64,000 nt of DNA from an uncultured Lachnospiraceae bacterium (GTDB lineage: Bacteria; Bacillota; Clostridia; Lachnospirales; Lachnospiraceae), in contig UQVK01000005.1 in the NCBI GenBank assembly GCA_900544445.1, forward strand, positions 24,122 through 88,121, read 5' to 3'. Shown in pieces: positions 1 through 8,614 of the stretch. The notes beneath the pieces were generated by a model. The model made no database searches. It saw only the letters and a list, made by a program, of their open reading frames with translations, and was not told where the DNA came from. Every line of letters starts with the position of its first letter. Position 1 is the first letter of the stretch. The position numbers were made by a program, and so were the translations under genes.

Positions 1-2006
1 AAAAGAGCATCAAAGAATCCCTTTCCGCCAACCGGGATCTGGCGGAGCTCTCCCGGACGCTGGCGCGGATCAACACGCAGGCGGAGCTCTCCGTGACATG
101 GGACGACATGAAGCTTGGAGAGATGTTCACGCCGGAAGCCTATACGCTGTTCCAGAAGCTGGAGTTTAAGAATATGCTGGGCAGATTTCAGGAACAGCCG
201 GCTTCCGATGAGGGCAGAAAGGAGAACTATCGGATTTCCGGAGCACGGGCAGAGGCGGAAGCGGCCTTTATCCGGGCGAGACAGGAAAGACGGGCAGCCT
301 TTCTGGTGCTGGAGGATGGAAATGAGGCGGCGGGAACCGCTTCCAACCGGTATGACGGAAGCGGTTTTACGGCGCTGGCGTTTGCAGCCGGGGATGAGGA
401 GATCCGGATTTTTACCCGGTCTGAGGAGATTACGGCAGATTATGTGAGAAGCAGTCTGTCCGCGCTGGCTGGGGAGGGCGTGCGCCTTGCCACCTTCCAG
501 ATCAAGTTCCAGTACGGTTATCTTCAGGGAATGGAGACGGATGGTCTGTTCGATGTGCTGATCGCGGCCTACCTGCTGAACCCGCTGAAAAATGACTACA
601 GCATTGCGGATATCGCCCATGAACATCTGGATCTGACCATAAAGGAAAAAAGCCTGCTTCTGGGGAAAAGCAGCTGGCAGGAGGCGCTTATCGAAAAGCC
701 GGAGGAATTTCTGGAATATGCGGGCGACGCGGTGTATGCCATCTGGAAATCCTGGCCCGTGCTTGAGGAGAAGCTGAAACAGGCCGATATGGAGAAGCTG
801 TTTGCGGAAATTGAGATGCCACTCACCCGGGTGCTTCACGATATGGAAATGGAAGGGATCCGGGCGAATCCGCAGGCTTTGAAGGACTATGGGGATGCGC
901 TGGTGGAACGGATCGGAGAGCTGGAAAAGAGCATCCACGAAAAGGCGGGGGAGGCGTTCAACATCAACTCTCCCAAGCAGCTGGGTGAGATTCTGTTCGG
1001 GAAAATGAAGCTTCCGGGCGGAAAGAAGACCAAGACCGGCTATTCCACCGCTGCGGACGTGCTGGAAAAGCTGGCGGAAGAGCATCCGATCGCTTCGGAG
1101 ATTCTGGAATACAGAGGGCTTGCCAAACTGAAATCCACCTATGCGGACGGGCTTCTTCCCTGCATCGGGCCGGACGGCAGGATTCACACCACCCTGAACC
1201 AGACGATCACGGCGACGGGTCGGATCAGCTCCACGGAGCCGAACCTGCAGAATATTCCCATGCGCATGGAGCTGGGCAGGCTGATCCGCAGGGCTTTTAT
1301 CCCGAAGGAAGGTTATCTGTTCACGGATGCGGACTATTCCCAGATCGAGCTGCGGGTGCTGGCCCATATGTCCGGGGATGAACAGCTGATTGAGGCGTAC
1401 CGGATGGATGCGGACATCCATCGCATCACGGCGTCCAGGGTATTCCATACCCCCTTTGAGGAGGTGACGGACCTGCAGAGACGCAATGCGAAGGCGGTGA
1501 ATTTCGGCATCGTGTACGGGATCAGCTCCTTCGGTCTGAGCCAGGATCTGAGCATTTCCCGGAAAGAGGCTTCGGAATACATTGAAGAATATTTCAAGAC
1601 CTATCCGGGCGTGAAGGCATTTCTGGACAGAGAGGTGGCTTCTGCAAAGGAAAAAGGCTATTCCGTTACCCTGTTTGAACGTCGCAGGCCTGTGCCGGAA
1701 TTAAAGAGCAGTAATTTCATGCAGCGTTCCTTCGGAGAGAGGGTGGCGATGAACGCGCCGATCCAGGGGACGGCGGCGGACATCATCAAAATCGCCATGA
1801 TCCGTGTCTGGAGACGGCTTGCGAAGGAGAATCTGAAATCCAGGCTGATCCTGCAGATTCACGATGAGCTTCTGATTGAAACCGCTCCGGGAGAGGAGGA
1901 AGAGGTGGCCAGGATCCTGACAGAGGAAATGAAGGCTGCGGCTTCCCTTTCCGTGACGCTGGAGACGGATCTGCATACGGGTACGGACTGGTATGAGGCA
2001 AAATAA
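1..2006 (+). CDS. polA: DNA polymerase I, 5'-truncated by the window edge
   Basis: DNA polymerase I fills gaps and removes RNA primers in replication and repair. The reading frame is open from base 3, so the gene starts before the window; the first residues (KSIKESLSANRDLAELSR) look like the end of the 5' nuclease domain. The degenerate 3'-5' exonuclease-like domain follows; I do not see its usual first acidic pair, so proofreading is probably absent, as in many Firmicutes. The polymerase domain is complete: motif A DYSQIELRVLAHMSGD near 1332, motif B RRNAKAVNFGIVYG near 1480, and motif C with HDE near 1860. A GTG at 93 could be mistaken for a start but lies inside the protein. The coaE ribosome binding site lies within the last codons, so the two genes are probably co-transcribed. 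Confidence 0.97.
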   Translation, partial: KSIKESLSANRDLAELSRTLARINTQAELSVTWDDMKLGEMFTPEAYTLFQKLEFKNMLGRFQEQPASDEGRKENYRISGARAEAEAAFIRARQERRAAFLVLEDGNEAAGTASNRYDGSGFTALAFAAGDEEIRIFTRSEEITADYVRSSLSALAGEGVRLATFQIKFQYGYLQGMETDGLFDVLIAAYLLNPLKNDYSIADIAHEHLDLTIKEKSLLLGKSSWQEALIEKPEEFLEYAGDAVYAIWKSWPVLEEKLKQADMEKLFAEIEMPLTRVLHDMEMEGIRANPQALKDYGDALVERIGELEKSIHEKAGEAFNINSPKQLGEILFGKMKLPGGKKTKTGYSTAADVLEKLAEEHPIASEILEYRGLAKLKSTYADGLLPCIGPDGRIHTTLNQTITATGRISSTEPNLQNIPMRMELGRLIRRAFIPKEGYLFTDADYSQIELRVLAHMSGDEQLIEAYRMDADIHRITASRVFHTPFEEVTDLQRRNAKAVNFGIVYGISSFGLSQDLSISRKEASEYIEEYFKTYPGVKAFLDREVASAKEKGYSVTLFERRRPVPELKSSNFMQRSFGERVAMNAPIQGTAADIIKIAMIRVWRRLAKENLKSRLILQIHDELLIETAPGEEEEVARILTEEMKAAASLSVTLETDLHTGTDWYEAK

Positions 2007-2007
2007 A

Positions 2008-2625
2008 ATGAAACTGATTGGAATTACAGGGGGCGTAGGCGCCGGAAAGACCATGGTTCTGGGCCTTCTGAAAGAGCTCTGCCGCTGCCGCGTCCTTCTC
2101 GCCGATGAGGTGGGAAACGAAGTGAAGCTTCCGGGACAGCCCTGCTATGAGCGCCTGGTTCAGCTTTTGGGGCGGCAGGTGCTTGCCGAAGACGGCACCA
2201 TTGACAAAAAGAAGATGGCGGGTCTGATTTTTTCGGACCCCGCCCTTCTCGACCGGGTGAACGGTATCATTCATCCGGAGGTGAAGCGGTATATCCTGGA
2301 ACAGGTGGAGGAGGAGCGAAGGAAAGGGGAAGCGGATTACTTTTTCCTGGAAGCGGCGCTTCTCATCGAATGCGGTTATGAGGCGATACTGGACGAGCTG
2401 TGGTACATCCATGCCGATGGGCCTGTGCGCATGGCCCGCCTGAAGGAGAGCCGGGGCTATTCCGAGAAGAAAATCCGGCAGATTTTTGAAAGCCAGTTAA
2501 GCGAAACGGAGTTTCGGGCGCACTGCAGCGTTGTCATTGAGAACAACGGCGACCTGCAGGAGACCAGAAGACAGCTGGAAGCGGCGCTTTGCCGGGATAC
2601 GGCGGGCTTTAGACAGCGGACATAA
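2008..2625 (+). CDS. coaE: Dephospho-CoA kinase
   Basis: Phosphorylates the 3'-hydroxyl of dephospho-CoA, the last step of coenzyme A synthesis, in the cytoplasm. The N-terminus MKLIGITGGVGAGKT carries the P-loop (residues 8-15). The protein is about 205 residues, normal for the family. I place the start at 2008 because GAGG at 1995-1998 is 9 bases upstream and homologues begin MxxIGxTG; an in-frame ATG at 1993, inside the end of polA, would add five residues. It follows polA by one base and precedes the MBL-fold gene by 14 bases, which suggests one transcript. Confidence 0.96.
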   Translation: MKLIGITGGVGAGKTMVLGLLKELCRCRVLLADEVGNEVKLPGQPCYERLVQLLGRQVLAEDGTIDKKKMAGLIFSDPALLDRVNGIIHPEVKRYILEQVEEERRKGEADYFFLEAALLIECGYEAILDELWYIHADGPVRMARLKESRGYSEKKIRQIFESQLSETEFRAHCSVVIENNGDLQETRRQLEAALCRDTAGFRQRT

Positions 2626-2639
2626 GGAGAAAGACGACT

Positions 2640-3440
2640 ATGAGACTATGCAGCATTGCCAGCGGAAGCAGCGGAAACTGCATTTATGTGGGAACGGACA
2701 CCACCCATGTGCTGGTGGATGTGGGAATCAGCAGAAAACGGACGGAGGAAGGGCTTCACAGCCTGGGGATAGACCCTCGCGAGCTGGACGCGGTGTTCAT
2801 CACCCATGAGCACAGTGACCACATCAGCGGGCTTGGCGTATTTTCACGAAAATATAACGTGCCCATCTATGCGACGCCGAAAACGGTGGAGGCCATCTGC
2901 CGCTGCAGGAGCCTGGGGGCCATCGACGAGGGCCTGTTTCAGACGGTGCGGGCGGATGAGAGCTTTACCATCAAGGATATGACGGTGAATCCCATGCGGA
3001 TTTCCCACGATGCGGCGGACCCGGTGGCATACCGCTTTTCCTATGGAAGGCAGAAGATCGGAGTGGTGACGGACCTGGGAACCTATAACGATTATACGGT
3101 GGAGTGCCTGAAAGGGATGGACGCCCTTCTTCTGGAAGCCAATCACGACGTGAACATGCTTCAGGTCGGCCCCTATCCCTATCCCCTCAAGCAGCGGATT
3201 CTGGGGGACAGAGGCCATCTGTCCAACGAGAATTCCGGCAGGCTTCTCTGCCGCCTTCTGCACGACAACCTGAAGCACATCGTGCTGGGACATCTGAGCA
3301 AGGAAAACAACATTCCCCAGCTTGCCTATGAGACGGTGCGGCTGGAGATCAACCAGGCGGACAACCCATACCGGGCGGGAGATTTTCCCATCCAGGTGGC
3401 GAGAAGAAGCGAGGTTTCGCAGGTGATAGAGATCGCGTGA
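2640..3440 (+). CDS. MBL-fold metallo-hydrolase (YycJ/WalJ-like)
   Basis: A 266-residue metallo-beta-lactamase-fold protein with the metal-binding motif HEHSDH at residues 56-61 and further candidate metal histidines in GHLSNENSG and VLGHLSKENN. The opening CSIASGSSGNCIYVG is typical of the YycJ/WalJ group, members of which act as double-strand DNA exonucleases or are tied to the WalRK pathway. Here it sits behind polA-coaE rather than with walRK, which fits a DNA-repair role, but that is inference. RBS AAGGAGA lies just upstream of the ATG. Confidence 0.88.
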   Translation: MRLCSIASGSSGNCIYVGTDTTHVLVDVGISRKRTEEGLHSLGIDPRELDAVFITHEHSDHISGLGVFSRKYNVPIYATPKTVEAICRCRSLGAIDEGLFQTVRADESFTIKDMTVNPMRISHDAADPVAYRFSYGRQKIGVVTDLGTYNDYTVECLKGMDALLLEANHDVNMLQVGPYPYPLKQRILGDRGHLSNENSGRLLCRLLHDNLKHIVLGHLSKENNIPQLAYETVRLEINQADNPYRAGDFPIQVARRSEVSQVIEIA

Positions 3441-3549
3441 CGTATGACAGACCGAAGCATTACGCACAGGGGATTCGGCGGTTTTCCAAAACATATGGCA
3501 GCCTGAAAAGAGCGGCTGAGACGTAAATACAGAATGAAGGAGAAAAATC

Positions 3550-3822
3550 ATGAAAAGAACCATCATTACGGTAGTTGGACACGATACTGTGGGGATCATC
3601 GCAAGGGTCTGCACCTATCTGGCACAGAACAACATCAACATCCTGGACATCAGCCAGACCATCGTGCAGGAGTATTTTAACATGATGATGATCGTGGATA
3701 TGAACCGGGCGGAAAAGAGCTTCGGTGAGATTGCGGAGGAGCTGACGAAGCTTGGCGAGGAAATCGGCGTGATCATCAAATGTCAGAGCGAAGAAATTTT
3801 CAGTCAGATGCACAGGATCTAG
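3550..3822 (+). CDS. ACT-domain protein, UPF0237 family
   Basis: A 90-residue protein made of one ACT domain (KRTIITVVGHDTVGIIARVC at the N-terminus), a fold that usually binds small ligands such as amino acids. UPF0237 genes are commonly adjacent to UPF0210 (DUF711) genes and the two are thought to work together; the biochemical role is not established to my knowledge. The UPF0210 partner begins 223 bases downstream, and the gap is filled mostly by a MITE-like element. RBS GGAG precedes the ATG. A standard-length, intact gene. Confidence 0.9.
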   Translation: MKRTIITVVGHDTVGIIARVCTYLAQNNINILDISQTIVQEYFNMMMIVDMNRAEKSFGEIAEELTKLGEEIGVIIKCQSEEIFSQMHRI

Positions 3823-3824
3823 AA

Positions 3825-4006
3825 TACAGTTCACTCGTCAGGCAGGATCGGATAGATGCCATGCTTGCATGAGCAGTTATCTGATCCTGCGCTGACGAAG
3901 GGAGCGCCCGTCTATGAGCAAGAAATCGCCAAGGGCGATTTCTCGTAGCTGCGAAGCAGCGGAAAGCGCGAAGCGCGGCTTTGCGAATGGCGCGGAGTGA
4001 ACTGTA
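3825..4006 (+). repeat. MITE-like structured element with TA-flanked terminal inverted repeats
   Basis: The ends are perfect inverted repeats: CAGTTCACTC at 3827-3836 and GAGTGAACTG at 3995-4004, each flanked outward by TA. Within are a long imperfect hairpin (arms near 3837-3855 and 3876-3896, including CGTCAG/CTGACG and AGGATCGGATA/TATCTGATCCT), then GAAATCGCC/GGCGATTTC, GCTGC/GCAGC and GCGAAGCGC stem-loops. No ORF of note is inside. TA-flanked inverted repeats are what a non-autonomous IS630/Tc1-type element leaves, but no transposase is present, so the mobile origin is inference. It lies between the ACT and UPF0210 genes. Confidence 0.65.
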
Positions 4007-4045
4007 AAACAATCTGAATAAATCGCTTTGAAATGGGAGGACGCC

Positions 4046-5410
4046 ATGATCAACATATTTGAAGTAAATGAAACCAACAAAATGATCGAGAAGGAGAATC
4101 TGGACGTGCGTACCATCACGCTGGGTATCAGCCTTCTTGACTGCATCGACGCGGATCTGGACGCGCTGAACCAAAAGATTTACGACAAGATCACACGTGC
4201 GGCGCAGAACCTGGTGAAAACCGGGGAAGAAATTTCCGCGGAATTCGGGATCCCGATCGTGAACAAAAGAATTTCCGTGACGCCCATCGCGCTGATCGGA
4301 AGCGCAGCCTGCCGCAGGAAGGAAGATTTTGTGCAGATCGCTCAGACCCTTGATGCGGCGGCGAAGAAGGTGGGTGTGAATTTCATCGGCGGTTATTCCG
4401 CTCTGGTGTCCAAGGGCATGACGCCTGCGGACGAACTCCTGATCCGTTCCATCCCCCAGGCGCTCGCGTCCACGGAGCGGGTGTGCAGTTCCGTCAATCT
4501 GGGTTCCACCAAGACGGGCATCAATATGGATGCGGTGCGCCTGATGGGAGAGATCATTCTGGAAGCGGCGCATCTGACGGCGGATACGGATTCTTCGGCC
4601 TGCACGAAGCTGGTGGCCTTCTGCAACGCGCCGGACGACAATCCGTTTATGGCGGGAGCCTTCCACGGTGTGACGGAGGCGGATCAGGTCATTAACGTGG
4701 GTGTCAGCGGCCCCGGCGTGGTGAAAACAGCTCTGGAAAAAGTGCGCGGAGAAAGCTTTGAGGTGCTCTGTGAGACGATCAAGAAAACTGCATTCAAGGT
4801 GACGAGAGTGGGACAGCTGGTGGCGAGAGAGGCCTCCAGACGGATGAATATTCCGTTCGGCATTGTGGATCTGTCCCTGGCGCCCACACCGGCCATCGGG
4901 GACAGCGTGGCGGACATTCTGTGCGAGATCGGACTGGAGCATGCGGGAGCGCCCGGAACGACGGCGGCGCTGGCCCTTTTGAACGATCAGGTGAAAAAAG
5001 GCGGCGTGATGGCCTCCTCTTATGTGGGCGGTTTAAGCGGCGCGTTCATCCCGGTGAGCGAAGACCAGGGCATGATCGACGCGGTTTCCGCAGGAGCCCT
5101 TTCTCTGGAGAAACTGGAGGCGATGACCTGTGTCTGCTCCGTGGGGCTTGACATGATCGCCATACCGGGAGACACGAAGGCATCCACCATTTCCGGCATC
5201 ATTGCGGACGAAATGGCCATCGGTATGGTCAACCAGAAGACCACGGCGGCGCGTCTGATCCCGGTCATCGGAAAGACGGTAGGAGATCATGCGGAGTTCG
5301 GCGGACTGCTGGGCCACGCACCCATCATGCCGGTTAATTCCTTCGGCTGCGAGGCCTTTGTCAGCAGAAAGGGACGGATTCCGGCTCCCATTCACAGCTT
5401 TAAGAATTAA
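4046..5410 (+). CDS. UPF0210 / DUF711 family protein
   Basis: A 454-residue cytoplasmic protein of the UPF0210 (DUF711, PFL-like) family. Recognisable stretches are [17 protein letters not shown] near the N-terminus, the Gly/Ala-rich core, and a C-terminal [20 protein letters not shown]. The function is not established; structures in the family resemble glycyl-radical-enzyme barrels without the known radical glycine, so I assign no activity. The start at 4046 has GGGAGG at 4035-4040; an in-frame TTG at 4028 is less likely. It pairs with the UPF0237 ACT protein upstream. Its 3' end overlaps that of the convergent tmcAL gene by 11 bases. Confidence 0.9.
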   Translation: MINIFEVNETNKMIEKENLDVRTITLGISLLDCIDADLDALNQKIYDKITRAAQNLVKTGEEISAEFGIPIVNKRISVTPIALIGSAACRRKEDFVQIAQTLDAAAKKVGVNFIGGYSALVSKGMTPADELLIRSIPQALASTERVCSSVNLGSTKTGINMDAVRLMGEIILEAAHLTADTDSSACTKLVAFCNAPDDNPFMAGAFHGVTEADQVINVGVSGPGVVKTALEKVRGESFEVLCETIKKTAFKVTRVGQLVAREASRRMNIPFGIVDLSLAPTPAIGDSVADILCEIGLEHAGAPGTTAALALLNDQVKKGGVMASSYVGGLSGAFIPVSEDQGMIDAVSAGALSLEKLEAMTCVCSVGLDMIAIPGDTKASTISGIIADEMAIGMVNQKTTAARLIPVIGKTVGDHAEFGGLLGHAPIMPVNSFGCEAFVSRKGRIPAPIHSFKN

Positions 5411-6779
5411 AGGGCGGGCAGAGAATCTGCCTCTGATATTCATGCAGGAAGGGCGTTCCATATTTACCGGAGACAATGGTCTGGTAAATATGGGAGGCCC
5501 TGATTTCTTCTTCAAGCAGGGGAAGAAGCGTTGGAGAAAGCTGCTCTCTGGCCGACGTAAGACGGGACAGCAGAGGAGAGGCAGCCTCTTTTTTTATGGC
5601 GGTCAGAAGCGGCAGCGCCCGTTCGGAAAAGCCGAGCATGCGCAGATAAACGGGAAACCCTTCCGCCTTGCTTTCATCCAGCGCATCCTGCTTCAGATTC
5701 AGCAGAATATGGCAGAGGCTCCGGCTCGCACGCACGTAGGGAAGGTCTCTGGAGCGCAGCCGCAGGCAGAAGTCGTCCCAGCCGGTAAAGGAATACAGAT
5801 GTCTGACGATTTTATCCGCGAGAGAAGGTGTTACGTCCGCAAAGGCGGTAAGCGCCGCAGAGGAAGCGGTTCGGATGCCATTTTCCGCAGGAGTTCCTTC
5901 TTCCATCAGCTGCAGCAGGCGATAGCGCAGAAGGGAGGAGAAGTCCTCTTCCGTAACGATGCCGCGCCCGTCGCTCCTTTCAAAGAGAAGACGGCGGGAT
6001 GTATCGGGGAGGCTTGAGAACAGGCTTTCCTCAGGCCCCGGCGCATCGGTATCGCTGCTGCCTGTATTTTTCAGGGCGGCGCGGATGGCGGAGGCGGAAC
6101 TGAAGGGAGTGTCCGGCGTGGATGAAGCCTTTATGGATGCTGCGCCTTCGTGGGCTTCCTTCAGCTCCGTATCATGATAATTTCCCCTTCGCCTGATGGT
6201 AATCGGACGGATGGGGCTTTTCAGGACATCCAGCGCCCGGCAGTATTCGATCCCCAGAATGTTGTTGGGAAGGGAAAAAAGAGAGGCATCGGCTTCGGAA
6301 AAACTTTCGGAAAACGTTCCCCGGGAGCTTTCCAGAGCCCTGCTCCTGGCGGTTGGAAAGGAAAGGCCTCCTTTCTGTGCCTCACGCAGCGAATGCTGAT
6401 ATTCCGGAGATTTTTCCGCACGGGATAAAAGGGCGGCGGCAGATCGGAGCGCCTGCGTATCCCCGCATTCGCTTCCAAAGCACAGATAATCCACGCAGCC
6501 CAGCCGGTTCAGAACAGAGACCGCGCCGGAGGCGAAATATTCTGCGCTGGCGCAGGCAAACCGCGTGGGAAGTTCCAGAACCAGGTCTGCACCGCAGGAG
6601 AGCGCCATGTGCGCCCGATCGTATTTGTCCAGCACGGCGGGCGTTCCCCGTTGAGTGAAGCAGCCGCTCATGACCACGATGATATAGTCTGCTCCGGTGA
6701 GACGGCGGGCTTCTTTCAGCTGATATTCGTGTCCTTTGTGAAGCGGATTGTATTCCGCGATGATTCCTGTGACTGTCAT
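5400..6779 (-). CDS. tmcAL: tRNA(Met) cytidine acetate ligase (TmcAL)
   Basis: A nucleotidyltransferase-fold enzyme of 459 residues that in Bacillus activates acetate with ATP and forms N4-acetylcytidine at the wobble base of elongator tRNA-Met. The N-terminus [20 protein letters not shown] holds the HxGH-type nucleotide-binding motif (HKGH), followed by [22 protein letters not shown] and the FGSECGD stretch typical of the family. The start at 6779 is preceded on the minus strand by GGAACGGAG; the frame extends further upstream without homology. Convergent with UPF0210, with no terminator visible between them. The substrate acetate fits a cell that makes acetate by Pta-AckA. Confidence 0.92.
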   Translation of the reverse strand: MTVTGIIAEYNPLHKGHEYQLKEARRLTGADYIIVVMSGCFTQRGTPAVLDKYDRAHMALSCGADLVLELPTRFACASAEYFASGAVSVLNRLGCVDYLCFGSECGDTQALRSAAALLSRAEKSPEYQHSLREAQKGGLSFPTARSRALESSRGTFSESFSEADASLFSLPNNILGIEYCRALDVLKSPIRPITIRRRGNYHDTELKEAHEGAASIKASSTPDTPFSSASAIRAALKNTGSSDTDAPGPEESLFSSLPDTSRRLLFERSDGRGIVTEEDFSSLLRYRLLQLMEEGTPAENGIRTASSAALTAFADVTPSLADKIVRHLYSFTGWDDFCLRLRSRDLPYVRASRSLCHILLNLKQDALDESKAEGFPVYLRMLGFSERALPLLTAIKKEAASPLLSRLTSAREQLSPTLLPLLEEEIRASHIYQTIVSGKYGTPFLHEYQRQILCPPFNS

Positions 6780-7096
6780 GGATATGGCTCCGTTCCTTTT
6801 CTCTTTTCGTGGATTCATCATAGCATGGATGGAGAGATTTGAACAGAGAGGTCTTGATTCCTGCGGGGCATGGGCAAGTGGCAATGCGGTTAAAATGCAA
6901 TTTTCGGTTTCATGAGCGGTATGGATTCGGATAATAGTACGGTTGAAAAAAGGGTCTGCGATTTTGGACCGTATGATTGCCTGACAGAGCGGTACAAAGA
7001 CTGTGCCTTGTGCTTCGTGTACAACCGCTGCCAAATCAGATAACGGCGGCATTTCGGGTGACTGTGAAACGGTAAGCGGTCGGAGGCGGGGATATC
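6780..7096. other. Intergenic region upstream of tmcAL
   Basis: This is the left part of the 754-base gap between the divergent tmcAL and pta genes. I find no credible coding sequence, and ORFs here do not resemble proteins I know. The tmcAL promoter should lie here but I cannot point to a convincing -35/-10 pair. The right part of the gap contains the tandem structured repeats and the pta promoter, listed separately. Confidence 0.5.
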
Positions 7097-7365
7097 GAAA
7101 GGCTGCGCCATGCCAAGCCGGAGATGCCCTTGCGTTCACCTCCGGCTTGAGGGCTTGCGCCCTATAGAAGAAAGAATACACCCCGCCCTATACGAGCAAG
7201 CTCGAACGGGCATGGGGAAGGAGAAAGGCTGCGCCATGCCAAGCCTGAACCGCCCTTGCGGGCAGTCCAGGCTTGAGGGCTTGCGCCCTATAGGAAGGAA
7301 ACACTCGCCAGCCCTTTGCAAGCAAGCTTGCACGGTCCGGCGAGTATTTCCTTCCTGCATGGCTT
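7097..7365. repeat. Two tandem copies of a 126-bp structured repeat
   Basis: Copy A starts at 7097 and copy B at 7223. Both begin GAAAGGCTGCGCCATGCCAA and share a downstream block ending GAGGGCTTGCGCCCTATA. In A the hairpin arms are CAAGCCGG/CCGGCTTG; in B they are CAAGCCTG/CAGGCTTG, a compensatory change that keeps pairing. Each is followed by a second hairpin: CGAGCAAGCTCG inside CCCCGCCC/GGGCATGGGG after A, and GCAAGCAAGCTTGC inside a stem of about 16 pairs (AGGAAGGAAA.ACTCGCC with GGCGAGT.TTTCCTTCCT) after B. There is no coding potential. It lies 80 bases upstream of the pta promoter. Confidence 0.75.
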
Positions 7366-7444
7366 GATTGTACAACATCACGAACAATGTGGTGAAAATT
7401 GTGATATGTGCAAGATTTTGTACAATAAAATCAGGAAAAGAAAC

Positions 7445-7473
7445 TTGTATACAATGGAAAATTCCGTTATAAT
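7445..7473 (+). promoter_or_regulatory. Sigma-A-type promoter of pta-ackA
   Basis: TTGTAT at 7445-7450 and TATAAT at 7468-7473, separated by exactly 17 bases. It lies about 60 bases upstream of the pta start codon in an AT-rich stretch that contrasts with the GC-rich repeats before it. Confidence 0.8.
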
Positions 7474-7533
7474 TTTAAGCAGACAAAGACGGAAGGCAGA
7501 AGGAAACGGAAATGAGGAAAGGAGTAGAAAACC

Positions 7534-8535
7534 ATGTCTTATATTGACATCATCAAAGAGAAAGCGAGATCTGACAAGAAAACGATTGTCATGCCCGAAA
7601 CGAACGACAAGAGGACGCTGATTGCGGCGGCTCATGTGCTGGAAGAGGGGATTGCAAACATCATCATGGTGGGCAATGAAGAGAAGATTATGGACGGCGC
7701 GGGCTGGCTGGAAGTGGATCTGACGGGAGTTAAGGTGGTGGATCCCACCAAAACGGAAAAGTTTGAAGAATATGCCCAGCTTCTGTATGAAACAAGAAAG
7801 GCAAAAGGAATGACGCTGGAGGAAGCAAGGCAGAAGCTTCTGGACGATCCGCTGACTTTCGGCGTGGTTATGGTTAAGGCCAATGACGCGGACGGCATGG
7901 TGGCAGGCGCGTGTCATGCGACGGCAGATGTGCTTCGTCCGTCCCTGCAGATTCTGCGGACGGCGCCCGGAGTGAAGCTGGTATCCGCATTTTTCATTCT
8001 GGATGTGCCGGACTGCGAATATGGAGAGCACGGAACCTTCCTGTTCGCAGACTGCGGACTGAATCAGGATCCCACCTCTGAAGAACTGGCTGCGATTGCG
8101 GATACAAGCGCAAAGAGCTTTAAGCAGCTCATTGGCGCAAAGCCCATTATTGCCATGCTTTCTCATTCCACAAAGGGAAGCGCCCATCATGCGCTGGTGG
8201 ACAAGGTTGTGAAAGCGGTGGAGATCGCTCATGAGGAGTATCCTCATCTGACGCTGGATGGAGAACTGCAGACGGATGCGGCACTGGTTCCGAAGGTGGC
8301 AAAATCCAAGGCTCCCGGAAGTGACGTGGCAGGCAAGGCCAACGTGCTGATTTTCCCGAATCTGGATGCTGGAAATATCGGTTACAAGCTGGTTGAACGT
8401 CTTGGCAAGGCGGAAGCCTACGGACCGATGCTGCAGGGAATTGCCAAGCCTGTAAACGACCTTTCCAGAGGATGCGACTGGGAGGATATCGTGGGCGTAG
8501 TCGCGTTGACGGCGGTTCAGGCGCAGCTTGCGTAA
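7534..8535 (+). CDS. pta: Phosphate acetyltransferase
   Basis: Converts acetyl-CoA and phosphate to acetyl phosphate and CoA, the first step of acetate formation. At 333 residues it is the short Pta type without the N-terminal regulatory domain. The N-terminus (SYIDIIKEKARSDKKTIVMP) and the core block KANDADGMVAGACHATADV are characteristic, as is the C-terminal glycine-containing stretch NAGNIGYKLVERLGKAEAYG. RBS GAAAGGAG precedes the ATG. ackA follows after 79 bases, including a small hairpin, with no terminator in between, so both are expected on one mRNA from the promoter at 7445. Confidence 0.97.
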   Translation: MSYIDIIKEKARSDKKTIVMPETNDKRTLIAAAHVLEEGIANIIMVGNEEKIMDGAGWLEVDLTGVKVVDPTKTEKFEEYAQLLYETRKAKGMTLEEARQKLLDDPLTFGVVMVKANDADGMVAGACHATADVLRPSLQILRTAPGVKLVSAFFILDVPDCEYGEHGTFLFADCGLNQDPTSEELAAIADTSAKSFKQLIGAKPIIAMLSHSTKGSAHHALVDKVVKAVEIAHEEYPHLTLDGELQTDAALVPKVAKSKAPGSDVAGKANVLIFPNLDAGNIGYKLVERLGKAEAYGPMLQGIAKPVNDLSRGCDWEDIVGVVALTAVQAQLA

Positions 8536-8581
8536 ATACTGAAAAATAACTGGGGAAAATGGTTTTTATAAGGGTTTCGGT

Positions 8582-8598
8582 GCCGCCGAAGAGGCGGC
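8582..8598 (+). promoter_or_regulatory. Stem-loop just before the ackA ribosome binding site
   Basis: GCCGCC and GGCGGC arms around a 5-base loop, ending 17 bases before the ackA start codon and followed by the AGGTAGGC Shine-Dalgarno region. It resembles hairpin H3 of the three-hairpin leaders found elsewhere in the window, but H1 and H2 are missing here. Confidence 0.55.
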
Positions 8599-8614
8599 AG
8601 ATATGAGGTAGGCA

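Noticed and set aside
5289..6017. A 242-codon plus-strand frame running from UPF0210 into tmcAL
   Set aside because: Its translation is low-quality basic sequence with no family resemblance and it is antisense to the clear tmcAL frame.
7097..7365. CRISPR array or riboswitch before pta
   Set aside because: Only two long units with related rather than unique intervening sequence, so not CRISPR; the block lies upstream of the promoter, so it cannot be a 5' riboswitch of the pta mRNA from that promoter.
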